From Mesorhizobium sp. CAU 1732 (lineage in GTDB: Bacteria > Pseudomonadota > Alphaproteobacteria > Rhizobiales > Rhizobiaceae), in contig NZ_JBDQQR010000001.1 in NCBI RefSeq assembly GCF_039888675.1, positions 3,534,001-3,598,000 of the forward strand: a DNA stretch of 64,000 bases. The letters run 5' to 3'. Below, in pieces: positions 8,218 to 16,310 of the stretch. A program made the position numbers and the translations under genes. The stretch's first letter is position 1, and each line of letters begins with the position of its first letter. Under the pieces are notes generated by a model that searched no databases, had not been told where the DNA came from, and was given only the letters and a program-made list of their open reading frames with translations.

Positions 8218-9087
8218 TCAGCCGAACGGCCGGGCGACTTTGGTCGGCACGCTCTCGAAGACCGCATCCGGCACGAAGAAATCGCCCGCCAGCGGTCCCG
8301 TCGCGCCATCCGCATAGACGGAAAAATCCGTCACGCCTTCGTCGCGCAACACCTGTTCGTCGATGAAGAAGTTGCCGGTGGTCTCGCGCGACGGCCGGTT
8401 GAGGATCGCATGCGCGGCATCCGCCATGATCTCCGGCGCGCGGCTCATCTTGGCCATCGTGTCGCCGCCCAGCAGATTGCGCACGGCAGCCGTGTCGATC
8501 GCCGTCAGCGGCCAGAGCGAGTTGACGGCAATCCCGTCATCCGCGAACTCCGCGCTCATGCCCAGCGTGCACATCGACATGCCGAACTTGGCCATCGTGT
8601 AGGCGACGTGGTTCTTGAACCATTTGGGGCTCATGTCGAGCGGCGGCGCCAGATTCAGAATGTGAGGATTTTTCGCCAACTTCAGGTGGGGTATGCATGT
8701 TTTCGAAACGAGAAACGTCCCGCGCGTGTTGATCTGGTGCATCAGATCGTAGCGCTTCATGTCGGTCTGCAGCGTGCCGGTCAGGTTGATCGCGCTCGCA
8801 TTGTTGATGCAGATGTCGATCCCGCCGAAGCGCGCGACCGTCTTGGCCACTGCATCCGCGACCTGCTCCTCGCTACGGATGTCGCACAGAACCGCCAGCG
8901 CCTTGCCGCCTGCGGCCTCGATTTCCGCCGCCGCCGTATGGATCGTCCCCGGCAGCTTGGGGTGTGGCTCGGACGTCTTCGCCGCGATCGTCACATTCGC
9001 ACCGTCGCGCGCCGCCCTCAGCGCGATCGCGAGCCCGATCCCCCGCGATCCGCCCGAAATGAACAGCGTCTTGCCCTTGAGCGACAT
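8218..9087 (-). CDS. SDR family oxidoreductase (HSDL2-like)
   Basis: A 289-residue short-chain dehydrogenase/reductase. The nucleotide-binding motif is SGGSRGIG (residues 11-18), the structural motif INNAS (94-98), and the active-site pair Tyr163/Lys167 lies in VAYTMAKFG. The LNLAPPLD and WFKNHVAYTMAKFGMSM segments match the hydroxysteroid-dehydrogenase-like 2 group rather than FabG. At the place where HSDL2 proteins usually have Ser-Pro-Pro, this protein has Ala147-Pro-Pro, so the usual catalytic Ser may be missing. There is no SCP2 domain, unlike animal HSDL2. It is NAD(P)-dependent by family with unknown substrate. The ATG at 9087 follows GGAGGAGGAC. Confidence 0.9.
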   Translation of the reverse strand: MSLKGKTLFISGGSRGIGLAIALRAARDGANVTIAAKTSEPHPKLPGTIHTAAAEIEAAGGKALAVLCDIRSEEQVADAVAKTVARFGGIDICINNASAINLTGTLQTDMKRYDLMHQINTRGTFLVSKTCIPHLKLAKNPHILNLAPPLDMSPKWFKNHVAYTMAKFGMSMCTLGMSAEFADDGIAVNSLWPLTAIDTAAVRNLLGGDTMAKMSRAPEIMADAAHAILNRPSRETTGNFFIDEQVLRDEGVTDFSVYADGATGPLAGDFFVPDAVFESVPTKVARPFG

Positions 9088-9136
9088 GGTCGTCCTCCTC
9101 CTCGCCCAGCCGGGCAATCTCAGCGCGATCGCGCTG

Positions 9137-9334
9137 TCAGTACCGTACCGGCAGATGCGTCACGGTTCGTGTCGATTGCGTGGAGACGCCGCTTGTCCCA
9201 ACGCTCGCGCCGGTCGATGACGTGTTCAGCGTCGCGCCGTCGAGCCGCGCCACCGTCCCTCCACCGTAGAACTGGCATGCGGAAACCAGCGACCCAACCG
9301 CCAGCGCGGCCGCAACGCGGAAAAACCTAGCCAA
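9137..9334 (-). CDS. Small predicted lipoprotein
   Basis: A 65-residue protein with a lipoprotein signal: RFFRVAAALAVGSLVSAC, lipobox LVSAC with Cys20. The mature part is a short Ser/Thr/Gly-rich tail ending THLPVRY. The start is a TTG at 9334, preceded by GGAGAGGA, and overlaps the last 8 nt of the upstream HlyU-like gene, so it is probably translationally coupled. Without the TTG start the signal would lack its positive residues. Function is unknown. Confidence 0.7.
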   Translation of the reverse strand: MARFFRVAAALAVGSLVSACQFYGGGTVARLDGATLNTSSTGASVGTSGVSTQSTRTVTHLPVRY

Positions 9335-9614
9335 AGATCCTCTCCCCTTGCTCGTCGATGATCTGCCGCGCCTTGCGCAGTGTCACGTCGACCGCATCGT
9401 CTTTCGAGGCGAACCGGTCGGCGCGGATGAATGTGTGCTCCTTCACGTCGCCGCCGATCTCCTTGGAGATGACGCCGCAGGTCTGGTACTGCCCGCCTTC
9501 GGTGAACGGCGTCGCGCGGATCGAGAACCCCTTGTGCTCGACAGGTTCACCGGCAGGTTCCTGCGTCCCGCTCTCCGCGCCCGCGCCTCCAAACAGCTTC
9601 TTCCAGAATGACAT
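9327..9614 (-). CDS. HlyU family protein
   Basis: A 95-residue protein: MSFWKKLFGG, a variable linker, then EHKGFSIRATPFTEGGQYQTCGVI and a C-terminal helix with DDAVDVTLRKARQIIDEQGERIF. This matches the HlyU family, named after a Vibrio haemolysin activator. In alphaproteobacteria these are short proteins of unproven function. The ATG at 9614 follows GAGGTAGCGTG. An in-frame GTG lies one codon upstream. It overlaps the downstream lipoprotein gene by 8 nt. Confidence 0.85.
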   Translation of the reverse strand: MSFWKKLFGGAGAESGTQEPAGEPVEHKGFSIRATPFTEGGQYQTCGVISKEIGGDVKEHTFIRADRFASKDDAVDVTLRKARQIIDEQGERIFG

Positions 9615-9701
9615 CACGCTACCTCGTCTTGATCATGTGCCTGCACCCGCAGTCTCGTATCCCTGTATAATCAATCACCGCCGCCGTGGGAAACAGCCGC
9701 T

Positions 9702-10124
9702 TCACCCCGACAGATGCAGCACGATCTCACGGCGGTGCGGGGCGTCGCGATGTTCGAACAGGTAGACGCCCTGCCATGTTCCGAGAGCGAGGCGGCCATC
9801 CGTCACCGGGATCGACAGCGAAACGGCGGTCAACGCAGCCTTGATATGCGCCGGCATGTCGTCCGGCCCCTCCGTCCTGTGCACGATCCAGCGCATCGAT
9901 GGATCGTTCGACGGGGGCACGAGCCTTCGAAAGAAGGCGTCGAGGTCGCGCCGCACATCGGGATCGGCATTCTCCTGGATCACCAGTGAACACGACGTAT
10001 GGCGCACGAAGACGGTGAGCAGGCCTTCCTCCGCCCCCGCTCCGTTAACGAAACGCGCAACACGATCCGTGAACTCGTAAAGTCCGGGGCCTGCGGTCGT
10101 GATGGTCAGCGTGGTCTGGGGCAT
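9702..10124 (-). CDS. YjbQ family protein (UPF0047)
   Basis: A 140-residue protein with the whole UPF0047 signature: VFVRHTSCSLVIQENADPDVRRDL, the acidic-histidine region RWIVHRTEGPDDMPAHIKAAL, and the closing LGTWQGVYLFEHRD. The family was named secondary thiamine-phosphate synthase from complementation in E. coli, but its true substrate is unclear. Conserved His, Glu and Asp residues probably bind a metal. The ATG at 10124 matches family length. The gene is divergent from the MFS transporter, with 87 bp between the start codons. Confidence 0.92.
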   Translation of the reverse strand: MPQTTLTITTAGPGLYEFTDRVARFVNGAGAEEGLLTVFVRHTSCSLVIQENADPDVRRDLDAFFRRLVPPSNDPSMRWIVHRTEGPDDMPAHIKAALTAVSLSIPVTDGRLALGTWQGVYLFEHRDAPHRREIVLHLSG

Positions 10125-10211
10125 TCTCGGAAACTGGCTGATGCATTGACGGTGGCGGCAAGCATAGAGCCTTTCATCGCCATACGGAATCAATCACAGG
10201 TAAACGCCGAC

Positions 10212-11393
10212 ATGGAACATCTTGCCCCAACGGGAAACGATCGGCGTCTGGCCTTCCTGCTCATCGTCGCCGGCACGGTCATCGGCATCGCGGGAACGGA
10301 CCTCGTCCTGCCCGCCGTGCCCGGAATGCCGGAAGCGCTCGGCGGCACGCTGACGCAGGCGCAGTTCGTGCTGGCCGCCTTCGTGGCGGGTGCGGCGGTC
10401 GGCCTGCTCGTTTTCGGCACGCTCGGCGCGCGGTTCGACCAGCGGCGTCTCCTCGTCGGCTCGCTCCTCGCCTATGCGCTCGTCTCAGGCCTCGCCGCCA
10501 TGAGCACGTCGCTCGACATGCTGATCGCGCTGCGGTTCCTGCAAGGCGCTGCCGGCTCCGCGGCGGCCGTCTTCGCGCCAGGCATCATCCGGGCGCTTTT
10601 CGGCGACCAGCGCGCCATCGGCGCACTCGGGGTCCTGGGCAGCGTCGAGGCCATGACCCCGGCCTTGGCGCCGATCGCCGGCGTCTGGCTCTACAACGCC
10701 TTTGGCTGGAATTCCTCCTTCGTGGTCATCGCCGCCGCGGCCCTCATCATCGCCTGCGCCATCCACCTCCTGCGCTCCAGGCTTCCGGCGACGATCGCGC
10801 GCCAGTCCGCCGGAGGATATTTGCGCCTGCTGCGCGACCCCACCTTCCTGCGCTACGCGTTGAGCCAGGCCTTCACGCTCGGCGCTCTTTTAGTGATCGT
10901 CTTTGCCGCGCCGACCCTCTTCGTCGCGGTCCTCGGCGGCACGCTGACCGACTTCATCATCATGCAGATCGCCGGCATCGCGACCTTCGCCATCGGTGCC
11001 AACATGACCGGCCGGCTCGCGGCTCGTTTCGGCGCGGAGCGGATGATCTGGATCGGCACCGTCCTGTCTGCCGCCGGCTGCAGCATGATGCTGGTCTATG
11101 CGCTGGCGGGCGGCGCCGAACCGTTGATCGTGGCGGCGATCTTCGTGCCCATCAACAGCGGTCTGGGCTTGCGCGGTCCCGTCTGCTTCCACCGCGCGGT
11201 CGTGGCGTCGCGCGGCGATGACGCGCGTGGTGCAGCATTGGTGATCCTGTCGGTCCTCATCACCACCGGCGCGGGCACCGCGCTCGTTGCGCCCTTCATC
11301 ACGCTCGGCCTGCTGCCGCTGGCGCTGGTGGCAACGACGCTCACCCTCACCGCCGTTGCGCTGCTCCTGCTTCCGCCGCTCCCCGAGACCTAA
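10212..11393 (+). CDS. MFS transporter, Bcr/CflA-like drug exporter
   Basis: A 393-residue membrane protein with about 12 hydrophobic segments. It begins [35 protein letters not shown], the TDLVLPA motif being typical of the Bcr/CflA drug-proton antiporters. [14 protein letters not shown] loop between helices 2 and 3 is the MFS motif A. The ATG at 10212 is chosen; reading further up to 9999 would cross the divergent YjbQ promoter. It ends convergent with the VOC gene, and the two coding regions overlap by 4 bp. Export of a small hydrophobic compound is likely; the compound is unknown. Confidence 0.88.
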   Translation: MEHLAPTGNDRRLAFLLIVAGTVIGIAGTDLVLPAVPGMPEALGGTLTQAQFVLAAFVAGAAVGLLVFGTLGARFDQRRLLVGSLLAYALVSGLAAMSTSLDMLIALRFLQGAAGSAAAVFAPGIIRALFGDQRAIGALGVLGSVEAMTPALAPIAGVWLYNAFGWNSSFVVIAAAALIIACAIHLLRSRLPATIARQSAGGYLRLLRDPTFLRYALSQAFTLGALLVIVFAAPTLFVAVLGGTLTDFIIMQIAGIATFAIGANMTGRLAARFGAERMIWIGTVLSAAGCSMMLVYALAGGAEPLIVAAIFVPINSGLGLRGPVCFHRAVVASRGDDARGAALVILSVLITTGAGTALVAPFITLGLLPLALVATTLTLTAVALLLLPPLPET

Positions 11394-11815
11394 GCAGGCC
11401 GCGCTTCATCCGAATACTGCTCGACGAATTCGCCGGTCGGCGCGATCGGGGTGATGATGTCGATCAGCACGCCGTTGGGATCGGCGGTGATGAAATGGCG
11501 CTGCCCGAACGCCTCGTCGCGCAGCGAATGCAGGATCGGCAGTCCGGCCGCAACGGCCTTGTCGTGTTCGGCATCGACATCCCTCACCTCGAAATTCAGG
11601 ATCAGCCCCGACACCCGACCCCGCCCCGCTTCAGGGACGGTCTCGTGATTGCCGTCCAGAATGGCGAGATTGACGCGACGATCCTCGCTTGACGTCAAAT
11701 GCACGTACCAATCCGCCTCGAAGACCGGCTTGAAGCGAAAATTGTCGACATAGAAGGCGGCCGTTCCGGCCACGTCGTCCGTCATGATCACAGGGTAGTA
11801 GCTGGTCGTCTTCAC
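11390..11815 (-). CDS. VOC superfamily (glyoxalase/bleomycin-resistance) protein
   Basis: A 141-residue single VOC domain with [35 protein letters not shown] at the start and [19 protein letters not shown] at the end, both classic paired beta-alpha-beta-beta-beta features. The start is a GTG at 11815 preceded by GGAAAGGAAAG. The gene is divergent from a TetR regulator with two copies of an operator between them, so it is probably the regulated target. The substrate is unknown; dioxygenase, lyase or binding roles are all possible in this superfamily. Confidence 0.88.
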   Translation of the reverse strand: MKTTSYYPVIMTDDVAGTAAFYVDNFRFKPVFEADWYVHLTSSEDRRVNLAILDGNHETVPEAGRGRVSGLILNFEVRDVDAEHDKAVAAGLPILHSLRDEAFGQRHFITADPNGVLIDIITPIAPTGEFVEQYSDEARPA

Positions 11816-11840
11816 TGGGCTTTCCTTTCCAGTCTCGTTA

Positions 11841-11886
11841 ACATACAGTCTGCATGTTTCTGGTAATTAACATACAGGCTGCATGT
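11841..11886. promoter_or_regulatory. Two tandem copies of a TetR-type operator
   Basis: ACATACAGTCTGCATGT (11841-11857) and ACATACAGGCTGCATGT (11870-11886) are near-identical 17-bp imperfect palindromes, offset by 29 bp, between the divergent VOC and TetR genes. The second copy abuts the preferred TetR start codon and the first contains an alternative one, which indicates autoregulation by blocking both promoters. Binding is inferred. Confidence 0.8.
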
Positions 11887-12480
11887 ATGCAACAGGATTC
11901 CGGTCGCCGGACCAATCGTGAGCGCACGGAGACCACCCGCTCCGCGCTGATCGATGCCGCACGGCGGCTGTTCGTGGAGAAATCCTATGCCGAAACCGGC
12001 ACGCCCGAGATCGTCGCTGCTGCCGGCGTGACGCGCGGCGCGCTCTATCACCACTTCGCCGACAAGCAGGCACTGCTCCGGGCCGTCATCGAAGCGGAAT
12101 CGGAGGCGGTCGCGAGTGATATCCAAGCATCGGCGCCCCGCACCCTCCCGCCCCGCGAAGCGCTGGTCGAGGGCGGCACGGCCTTCCTGGCGGCGATGGC
12201 CACACCCGGCCGCACGCGCCTTCTCCTGCTGGATGGCCCGGCCGTGCTCGGGCGCACCGCCATGGACGAGATCGACGCCCGCCACGGCAATCGCACGCTG
12301 CGGGAAGGTCTCGCCGCCGCCATGCGCGCCGGCGCGATCCGCAAGCTGCCACTCGATGCGCTGACATCGCAACTCGGCGCCATGTTCGACCGCGCCGCAC
12401 TCGCCATCGAGGCCGGCGACGATCCGCAACGCCATGTCGACGTCATCACGGCTGTCGTGGACGGCCTGCGCCCAGCCTGA
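11887..12480 (+). CDS. TetR/AcrR family transcriptional regulator
   Basis: A 197-residue regulator. The helix-turn-helix is at about residues 15-60 (TTRSALIDAARRLFVEKSYAETGTPEIVAAAGVTRGALYHHFADKQALL). The C-terminal half is a helical ligand pocket. The ATG at 11887 is preferred; another in-frame ATG at 11854 lies inside the first operator copy and would need translation of operator DNA. Neither has a strong SD, so a leaderless transcript is possible. It probably represses itself and the divergent VOC gene. Confidence 0.85.
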   Translation: MQQDSGRRTNRERTETTRSALIDAARRLFVEKSYAETGTPEIVAAAGVTRGALYHHFADKQALLRAVIEAESEAVASDIQASAPRTLPPREALVEGGTAFLAAMATPGRTRLLLLDGPAVLGRTAMDEIDARHGNRTLREGLAAAMRAGAIRKLPLDALTSQLGAMFDRAALAIEAGDDPQRHVDVITAVVDGLRPA

Positions 12481-12494
12481 ATTGCGTTGGGTAT

Positions 12495-12650
12495 TTCAGG
12501 TTCTTGCTGAAACACCCCTCCGTCCCTTCGGGCCACCTCCCCCGCTCCGCAGGGGAGGATCCGGCGTTGCGGCCGTCCTCGACAGGGATCCTCCTCCGTT
12601 ACGGGGGAGGTGGCCCGAAGGGACGGAGGGGGTGTTTTGCGAAACCTGAA
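12495..12650. repeat. Large intergenic inverted repeat
   Basis: About 50 bp starting TTCAGGTTCT (12495) is found again in reverse complement ending at 12650, with few mismatches. The middle of each arm carries CCGTCCCTTCGGGCC and CCACCTCCCC. About 55 bp lie between the arms. It is a palindromic intergenic element of the sort scattered through rhizobial genomes, and on RNA would fold into one long hairpin. It separates two convergent genes and may act as a terminator. Confidence 0.8.
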
Positions 12651-12655
12651 CCGCT

Positions 12656-13336
12656 CTAGCTACAGGCCTTCGGCGGCAGTTCGAAGATGGCGGCGAACCG
12701 CGCCAGCGCCTCGCGGTCGCCCGACACCGTCACGATCCCCTCGCGCTCAAGCTCCGGCAGCGAGCGCAGGCCGTAGATCATCCCCGTGATCGCGCCGGGA
12801 TCGCCCGCCAGCGTCACATCCGCGCCCGGTGCCTCGCCGCGTTCGCCGCGAAGCACGCGGTCCCGCACGCTCACCCAATACGCGCCGTCGCCGCAGCGAA
12901 AGGCGATCGTCACATCGACGCCGTCCGCCCTGCCCGGATCGAACATCGCCCTCAGCGACAGCATCATCGACACCGCGCTCAGCGGAAAGTTCGGGTCCTG
13001 CAACGGCGAGCGCGCGCCCCAACGCCCCATATGCAGGACGATGGGTTCGGCCTCCCTGCCCCAGTCCGTCAGCTCGTAGACCTGCACAGACGCGGGCGGC
13101 GCGAGCTTGCGCCGCCGTACGATGCCCGCCGCCTCGAGCCCCTCCAGCCTCTGCGTCAACACGTTGGCGCTCAGGCCGGGAAGATCGGCGCGCAGGTCGC
13201 CGAAGCGCCGCGGACCAAGGATCAGTTCCCGGATGACGAGCAGCGCCCAGCGTTCACCGATGAGATCGAGCGCATGCGCGGTGCCGCAGGCATCTTCATA
13301 GCGCCGAGGCTTATTGGTTATTTTATCTAACTTCAT
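12656..13336 (-). CDS. HxlR-type winged-helix regulator with C-terminal SCP2-like domain
   Basis: A 226-residue protein. Residues about 10-105 are an HxlR winged helix: ALDLIGERWALLVIRELILGPRRFGDLRADLPGLSANVLTQRLEGLEAAGIV. Residues about 120-220 look like a sterol-carrier/SCP2 fold (VTIAFRCGDGAYWVSV, ADVTLAGDPGAITGMIYG, VTVSGDREALARFAAIF), so a lipid-like ligand may control DNA binding. The ATG at 13336 is chosen; a TTG at 13345 is in frame. No clear SD is seen. It is divergent from the PhnB-like VOC gene, its likely target. Confidence 0.85.
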   Translation of the reverse strand: MKLDKITNKPRRYEDACGTAHALDLIGERWALLVIRELILGPRRFGDLRADLPGLSANVLTQRLEGLEAAGIVRRRKLAPPASVQVYELTDWGREAEPIVLHMGRWGARSPLQDPNFPLSAVSMMLSLRAMFDPGRADGVDVTIAFRCGDGAYWVSVRDRVLRGERGEAPGADVTLAGDPGAITGMIYGLRSLPELEREGIVTVSGDREALARFAAIFELPPKACS

Positions 13337-13404
13337 AGTTGCCAATTATAATCCGCTATGTCACGATCTTCAACATAGGGGAGTACAAACAAGGAGGATT
13401 GACG

Positions 13405-13812
13405 ATGAAAGTTCTGGCCAACATCGATTTCGACGGCGATTGCCGGGAAGCCTTCACCGCCTATGCCGACATCCTGGGCGGCACGATCAAGGCGATGATC
13501 AGCAACCGCGACATGCCGGGAATGTCGGAGGGCGTGCCGGAGGATCGGCTGGATCGCATCATGCATGCCTGGCTCGACATCGGCGACAGCGCCCTGATGG
13601 GGCAGGACATGCAGGACTATTCCGGCCGCAAGGGCATGAGCGTCACGGTCGCGGCCGACACGGTCGATCAGGCCCGCCGCATTTTCGACCGCCTGTCGGA
13701 TGGCGGCATCGCGATGATGCCCTTCGGCCCGCAACCCTGGTCGCAAGGCTTCGGCCTCCTCACCGACCGCTTCGGCGTCACCTGGGTCATCGACACCGCC
13801 GGCGAGCCGTAA
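13405..13812 (+). CDS. PhnB-like VOC family protein
   Basis: A 135-residue protein with MKVLANIDFDGDCREAFTAYADILGG, then MSVTVAADTVDQARRIFDRLSDGG, and FGLLTDRFGVTWVID near the end. This is the PhnB/3-demethylubiquinone-methyltransferase-like VOC layout. A very good SD, AGGAGG, lies at 13392-13397, 7 bp before the ATG. It is divergent from the HxlR-SCP2 regulator and followed by a bidirectional terminator. The function of such proteins is mostly unknown. Confidence 0.9.
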   Translation: MKVLANIDFDGDCREAFTAYADILGGTIKAMISNRDMPGMSEGVPEDRLDRIMHAWLDIGDSALMGQDMQDYSGRKGMSVTVAADTVDQARRIFDRLSDGGIAMMPFGPQPWSQGFGLLTDRFGVTWVIDTAGEP

Positions 13813-13841
13813 GCGCCGGGCACTCGCCTGATCTGATACGC

Positions 13842-13869
13842 AAAAGGCCCAGATCGCTCCGGGCCTTTT
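13842..13869. terminator. Bidirectional rho-independent terminator
   Basis: AAAAGGCCC (13842-13850) and GGGCCTTTT (13861-13869) form a stem with A-rich and T-rich edges on both strands, between the convergent PhnB-like gene and rpoD. Confidence 0.88.
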
Positions 13870-13893
13870 GTCATAACTTGATGGACGACGCGA

Positions 13894-15924
13894 TCAGCTA
13901 TCGAGGAACGAGCGCAGCTTCCTGCTCCGGCTCGGGTGCTTGAGCTTGCGCAGCGCCTTTGCTTCGATCTGGCGGATACGCTCGCGCGTGACCGAGAACT
14001 GCTGGCCGACTTCTTCCAGCGTGTGATCGGTGTTCATGCCGATGCCGAAGCGCATGCGCAGCACGCGCTCCTCGCGTGGCGTGAGCGAAGCCAGGACGCG
14101 CGTGGTCGTCTCGCGCAGATTGGCCTGGATCGCCGCGTCGATCGGCAGGATCGCCATCTTGTCCTCGATGAAGTCGCCGAGATGCGAATCCTCCTCGTCG
14201 CCGACCGGCGTTTCGAGCGAGATCGGCTCCTTGGCGATCTTCAGGACCTTGCGGACCTTTTCGAGCGGCATGGCGAGCTTTTCGGCCAGTTCTTCCGGCG
14301 TCGGCTCGCGGCCGATCTCGTGCAGCATCTGGCGCGATGTCCGGACGATCTTGTTGATCGTCTCGATCATGTGCACCGGAATGCGGATCGTGCGGGCCTG
14401 ATCGGCGATCGAACGCGTGATCGCCTGCCTGATCCACCAGGTCGCATAGGTCGAGAACTTGTAGCCGCGGCGATACTCGAATTTGTCCACCGCCTTCATC
14501 AGGCCGATATTGCCCTCCTGGATCAGATCCAGGAACTGAAGGCCGCGGTTCGTGTACTTCTTGGCGATCGAGATCACGAGACGCAGGTTTGCCTCGACCA
14601 TCTCCTTCTTGGCGATCGCAGCTTCGCGCTCGCCCTTCTGAACCTGATTCACGATTTTGCGGAATTCCAGGATCGAGATCGCGGTCTCGGTCGCGAGGTT
14701 CTGGATTTCGGCGCGGATGTCCTTGATCGTGTCCTTCTCGTTGCGGTGGAATTCCTTCCAGCCGCGCGAGGTGAGGTTCGCGATCGACTTCATCCAGTTC
14801 GGATCCAGCTCCGAGCCCTGATACTCCTTGAGGAACTCCTCGCGGCGAACGCCATAGCTCTCGGCAAGACGCAGGAGGCGGCCTTCGTTCTGCACCAGAC
14901 GCTTGTTGATGTCGTAGAGCTGCTCGACCAGCGCCTCGATGCGGGCGTTGTTGAGCGACAGCGACTTCACCGCCGTGATCAGCTCGTCCTTGAGCTTCTT
15001 GTAGGCGCGCTCCTGGCTGGACGACAGCGAACCGGTAGCCGCGAGACGTGCCTCGACCTGCTGGTCCTGCAGCTTGCGCAGCTTCTTGTAGGTCGATGCG
15101 ATGACGTCGAGCGTCTCCATCACCTGCGGGCGCAACTCGGCTTCCATCGCGGCCAGCGACAGGTTTGCCTCGTCTTCCTCATCGTCATCTTCGTCGGACC
15201 GGCTGTCGCCGCCGACATTGGTGATGTCGTCGTCTTCGCGCGGTCCGCTCGAGCGGCGTCCGCGTTCGTCGGTCTTGGGCTTCTCGTCCTCTTCCACGCG
15301 CTCGACGACGGGTGCCTGCTTGGCTTCCGGCCCGGCATAGGTCGCTTCGAGGTCGATGATCTCGCGCAGCAGGATTCTGGCTTCGTTGAGCTCGTCGCGC
15401 CAGATGATGATCGCCTGGAAGGTCAGCGGGCTCTCGCAGAGCCCTGCGATCATCGTCTCGCGGCCGGCCTCGATGCGCTTGGCGATCGCGATTTCGCCTT
15501 CGCGCGACAGGAGCTCGACCGAGCCCATCTCGCGCAGATACATGCGAACCGGATCGTCGGTGCGGTCGGTCGGCTCCTTCTTGGTGGTCGTGGCGACGAC
15601 GGCCGTGCCGGTCTGCTCGGCGAGTTCGTTGGCGTCTTCTTCCGCGTCCGCGTTGGCGTCGCCGCCTTCGGTCTCTTCGCCCGTCTCGTCATCCTCGACG
15701 ACATTGATGCCCATATCGGACAGCATCGCCATCGTGTCTTCGATCTGTTCGGACGTCACTTCCTCGGAAGGCAGCACCGAATTGAGCTCGTCCATAGTGA
15801 CATAGCCGCGCTTTTTCGCGAGCTTTATCATCTTCTTGACAGCGTCGTCGGAAAGGTCGAGGAGGGGCCCGTCGGTAGCGCCCTCGCGTTCGGTTTCGAC
15901 CTCTTCCTTCTCTTTTGTCGCCAT
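13894..15924 (-). CDS. rpoD: RNA polymerase primary sigma factor RpoD (sigma-70)
   Basis: A 676-residue housekeeping sigma factor. Region 1.1 is near the N-terminus ([27 protein letters not shown]), followed by a long acidic non-conserved region. Regions 2.1-2.4 include [43 protein letters not shown] and [15 protein letters not shown]. Region 3 follows, then region 4.2 with [20 protein letters not shown]. The ATG at 15924 gives [10 protein letters not shown], the start seen in Hyphomicrobiales; a longer reading to 15999 is less likely. Length and all promoter-recognition motifs are normal. Confidence 0.98.
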   Translation of the reverse strand: MATKEKEEVETEREGATDGPLLDLSDDAVKKMIKLAKKRGYVTMDELNSVLPSEEVTSEQIEDTMAMLSDMGINVVEDDETGEETEGGDANADAEEDANELAEQTGTAVVATTTKKEPTDRTDDPVRMYLREMGSVELLSREGEIAIAKRIEAGRETMIAGLCESPLTFQAIIIWRDELNEARILLREIIDLEATYAGPEAKQAPVVERVEEDEKPKTDERGRRSSGPREDDDITNVGGDSRSDEDDDEEDEANLSLAAMEAELRPQVMETLDVIASTYKKLRKLQDQQVEARLAATGSLSSSQERAYKKLKDELITAVKSLSLNNARIEALVEQLYDINKRLVQNEGRLLRLAESYGVRREEFLKEYQGSELDPNWMKSIANLTSRGWKEFHRNEKDTIKDIRAEIQNLATETAISILEFRKIVNQVQKGEREAAIAKKEMVEANLRLVISIAKKYTNRGLQFLDLIQEGNIGLMKAVDKFEYRRGYKFSTYATWWIRQAITRSIADQARTIRIPVHMIETINKIVRTSRQMLHEIGREPTPEELAEKLAMPLEKVRKVLKIAKEPISLETPVGDEEDSHLGDFIEDKMAILPIDAAIQANLRETTTRVLASLTPREERVLRMRFGIGMNTDHTLEEVGQQFSVTRERIRQIEAKALRKLKHPSRSRKLRSFLDS

Positions 15925-16058
15925 ATTGCTTTTTCTCCAAGCGGAAGCTTCGTCGAGGCGATCAAAGCCTCTGCGTTTCGCGGGGGACAAATCGGTCACT
16001 CGCGATTCTGCCGCGATAGCCGGATTCGACTTAATTCCCGATTAACCCTGTCATCACC

Positions 16059-16088
16059 GATATATGGAGCGGCCTGTCACGCATCCAA
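16059..16088 (-). promoter_or_regulatory. Possible sigma-70 promoter for rpoD
   Basis: On the minus strand TTGGAT (16088-16083), an 18-bp spacer and TATATC (16064-16059) lie about 135 bp before the rpoD start. The match is only fair. The rest of the 386-bp gap 15925-16310 has no coding region, tRNA or clear repeat that I can see. Confidence 0.35.
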
Positions 16089-16310
16089 CCGGCATGCCAT
16101 TCATTTGTTTGTGGAACGAGCCCTGCCCGCGCCTGCACGATTGCGATCGTCCTGATTCCGTCATTCTATCGGAAGGTCAAGCGGGTCAGACCTGATTCGG
16201 CCGAAAAAAGCGAATCAACTGTGCATCTTTCGAAAATTCGCAACCGCTGATCAGCATCATGCACCGCTACGCCTATGTAGATACGAAGCGCTGAATAGCA
16301 AGTCCGGCCA

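Noticed and set aside
8017..9330. A 437-codon plus-strand frame opposite the SDR gene
   Set aside because: It starts inside the OmpA-family gene, runs through that gene's terminator and is antisense to a clear SDR; Arg/His-rich with no domain.
13936..16155. A 739-codon open frame opposite rpoD
   Set aside because: It mirrors rpoD codons and is rich in Leu, Asp, Arg and Val with no domain.
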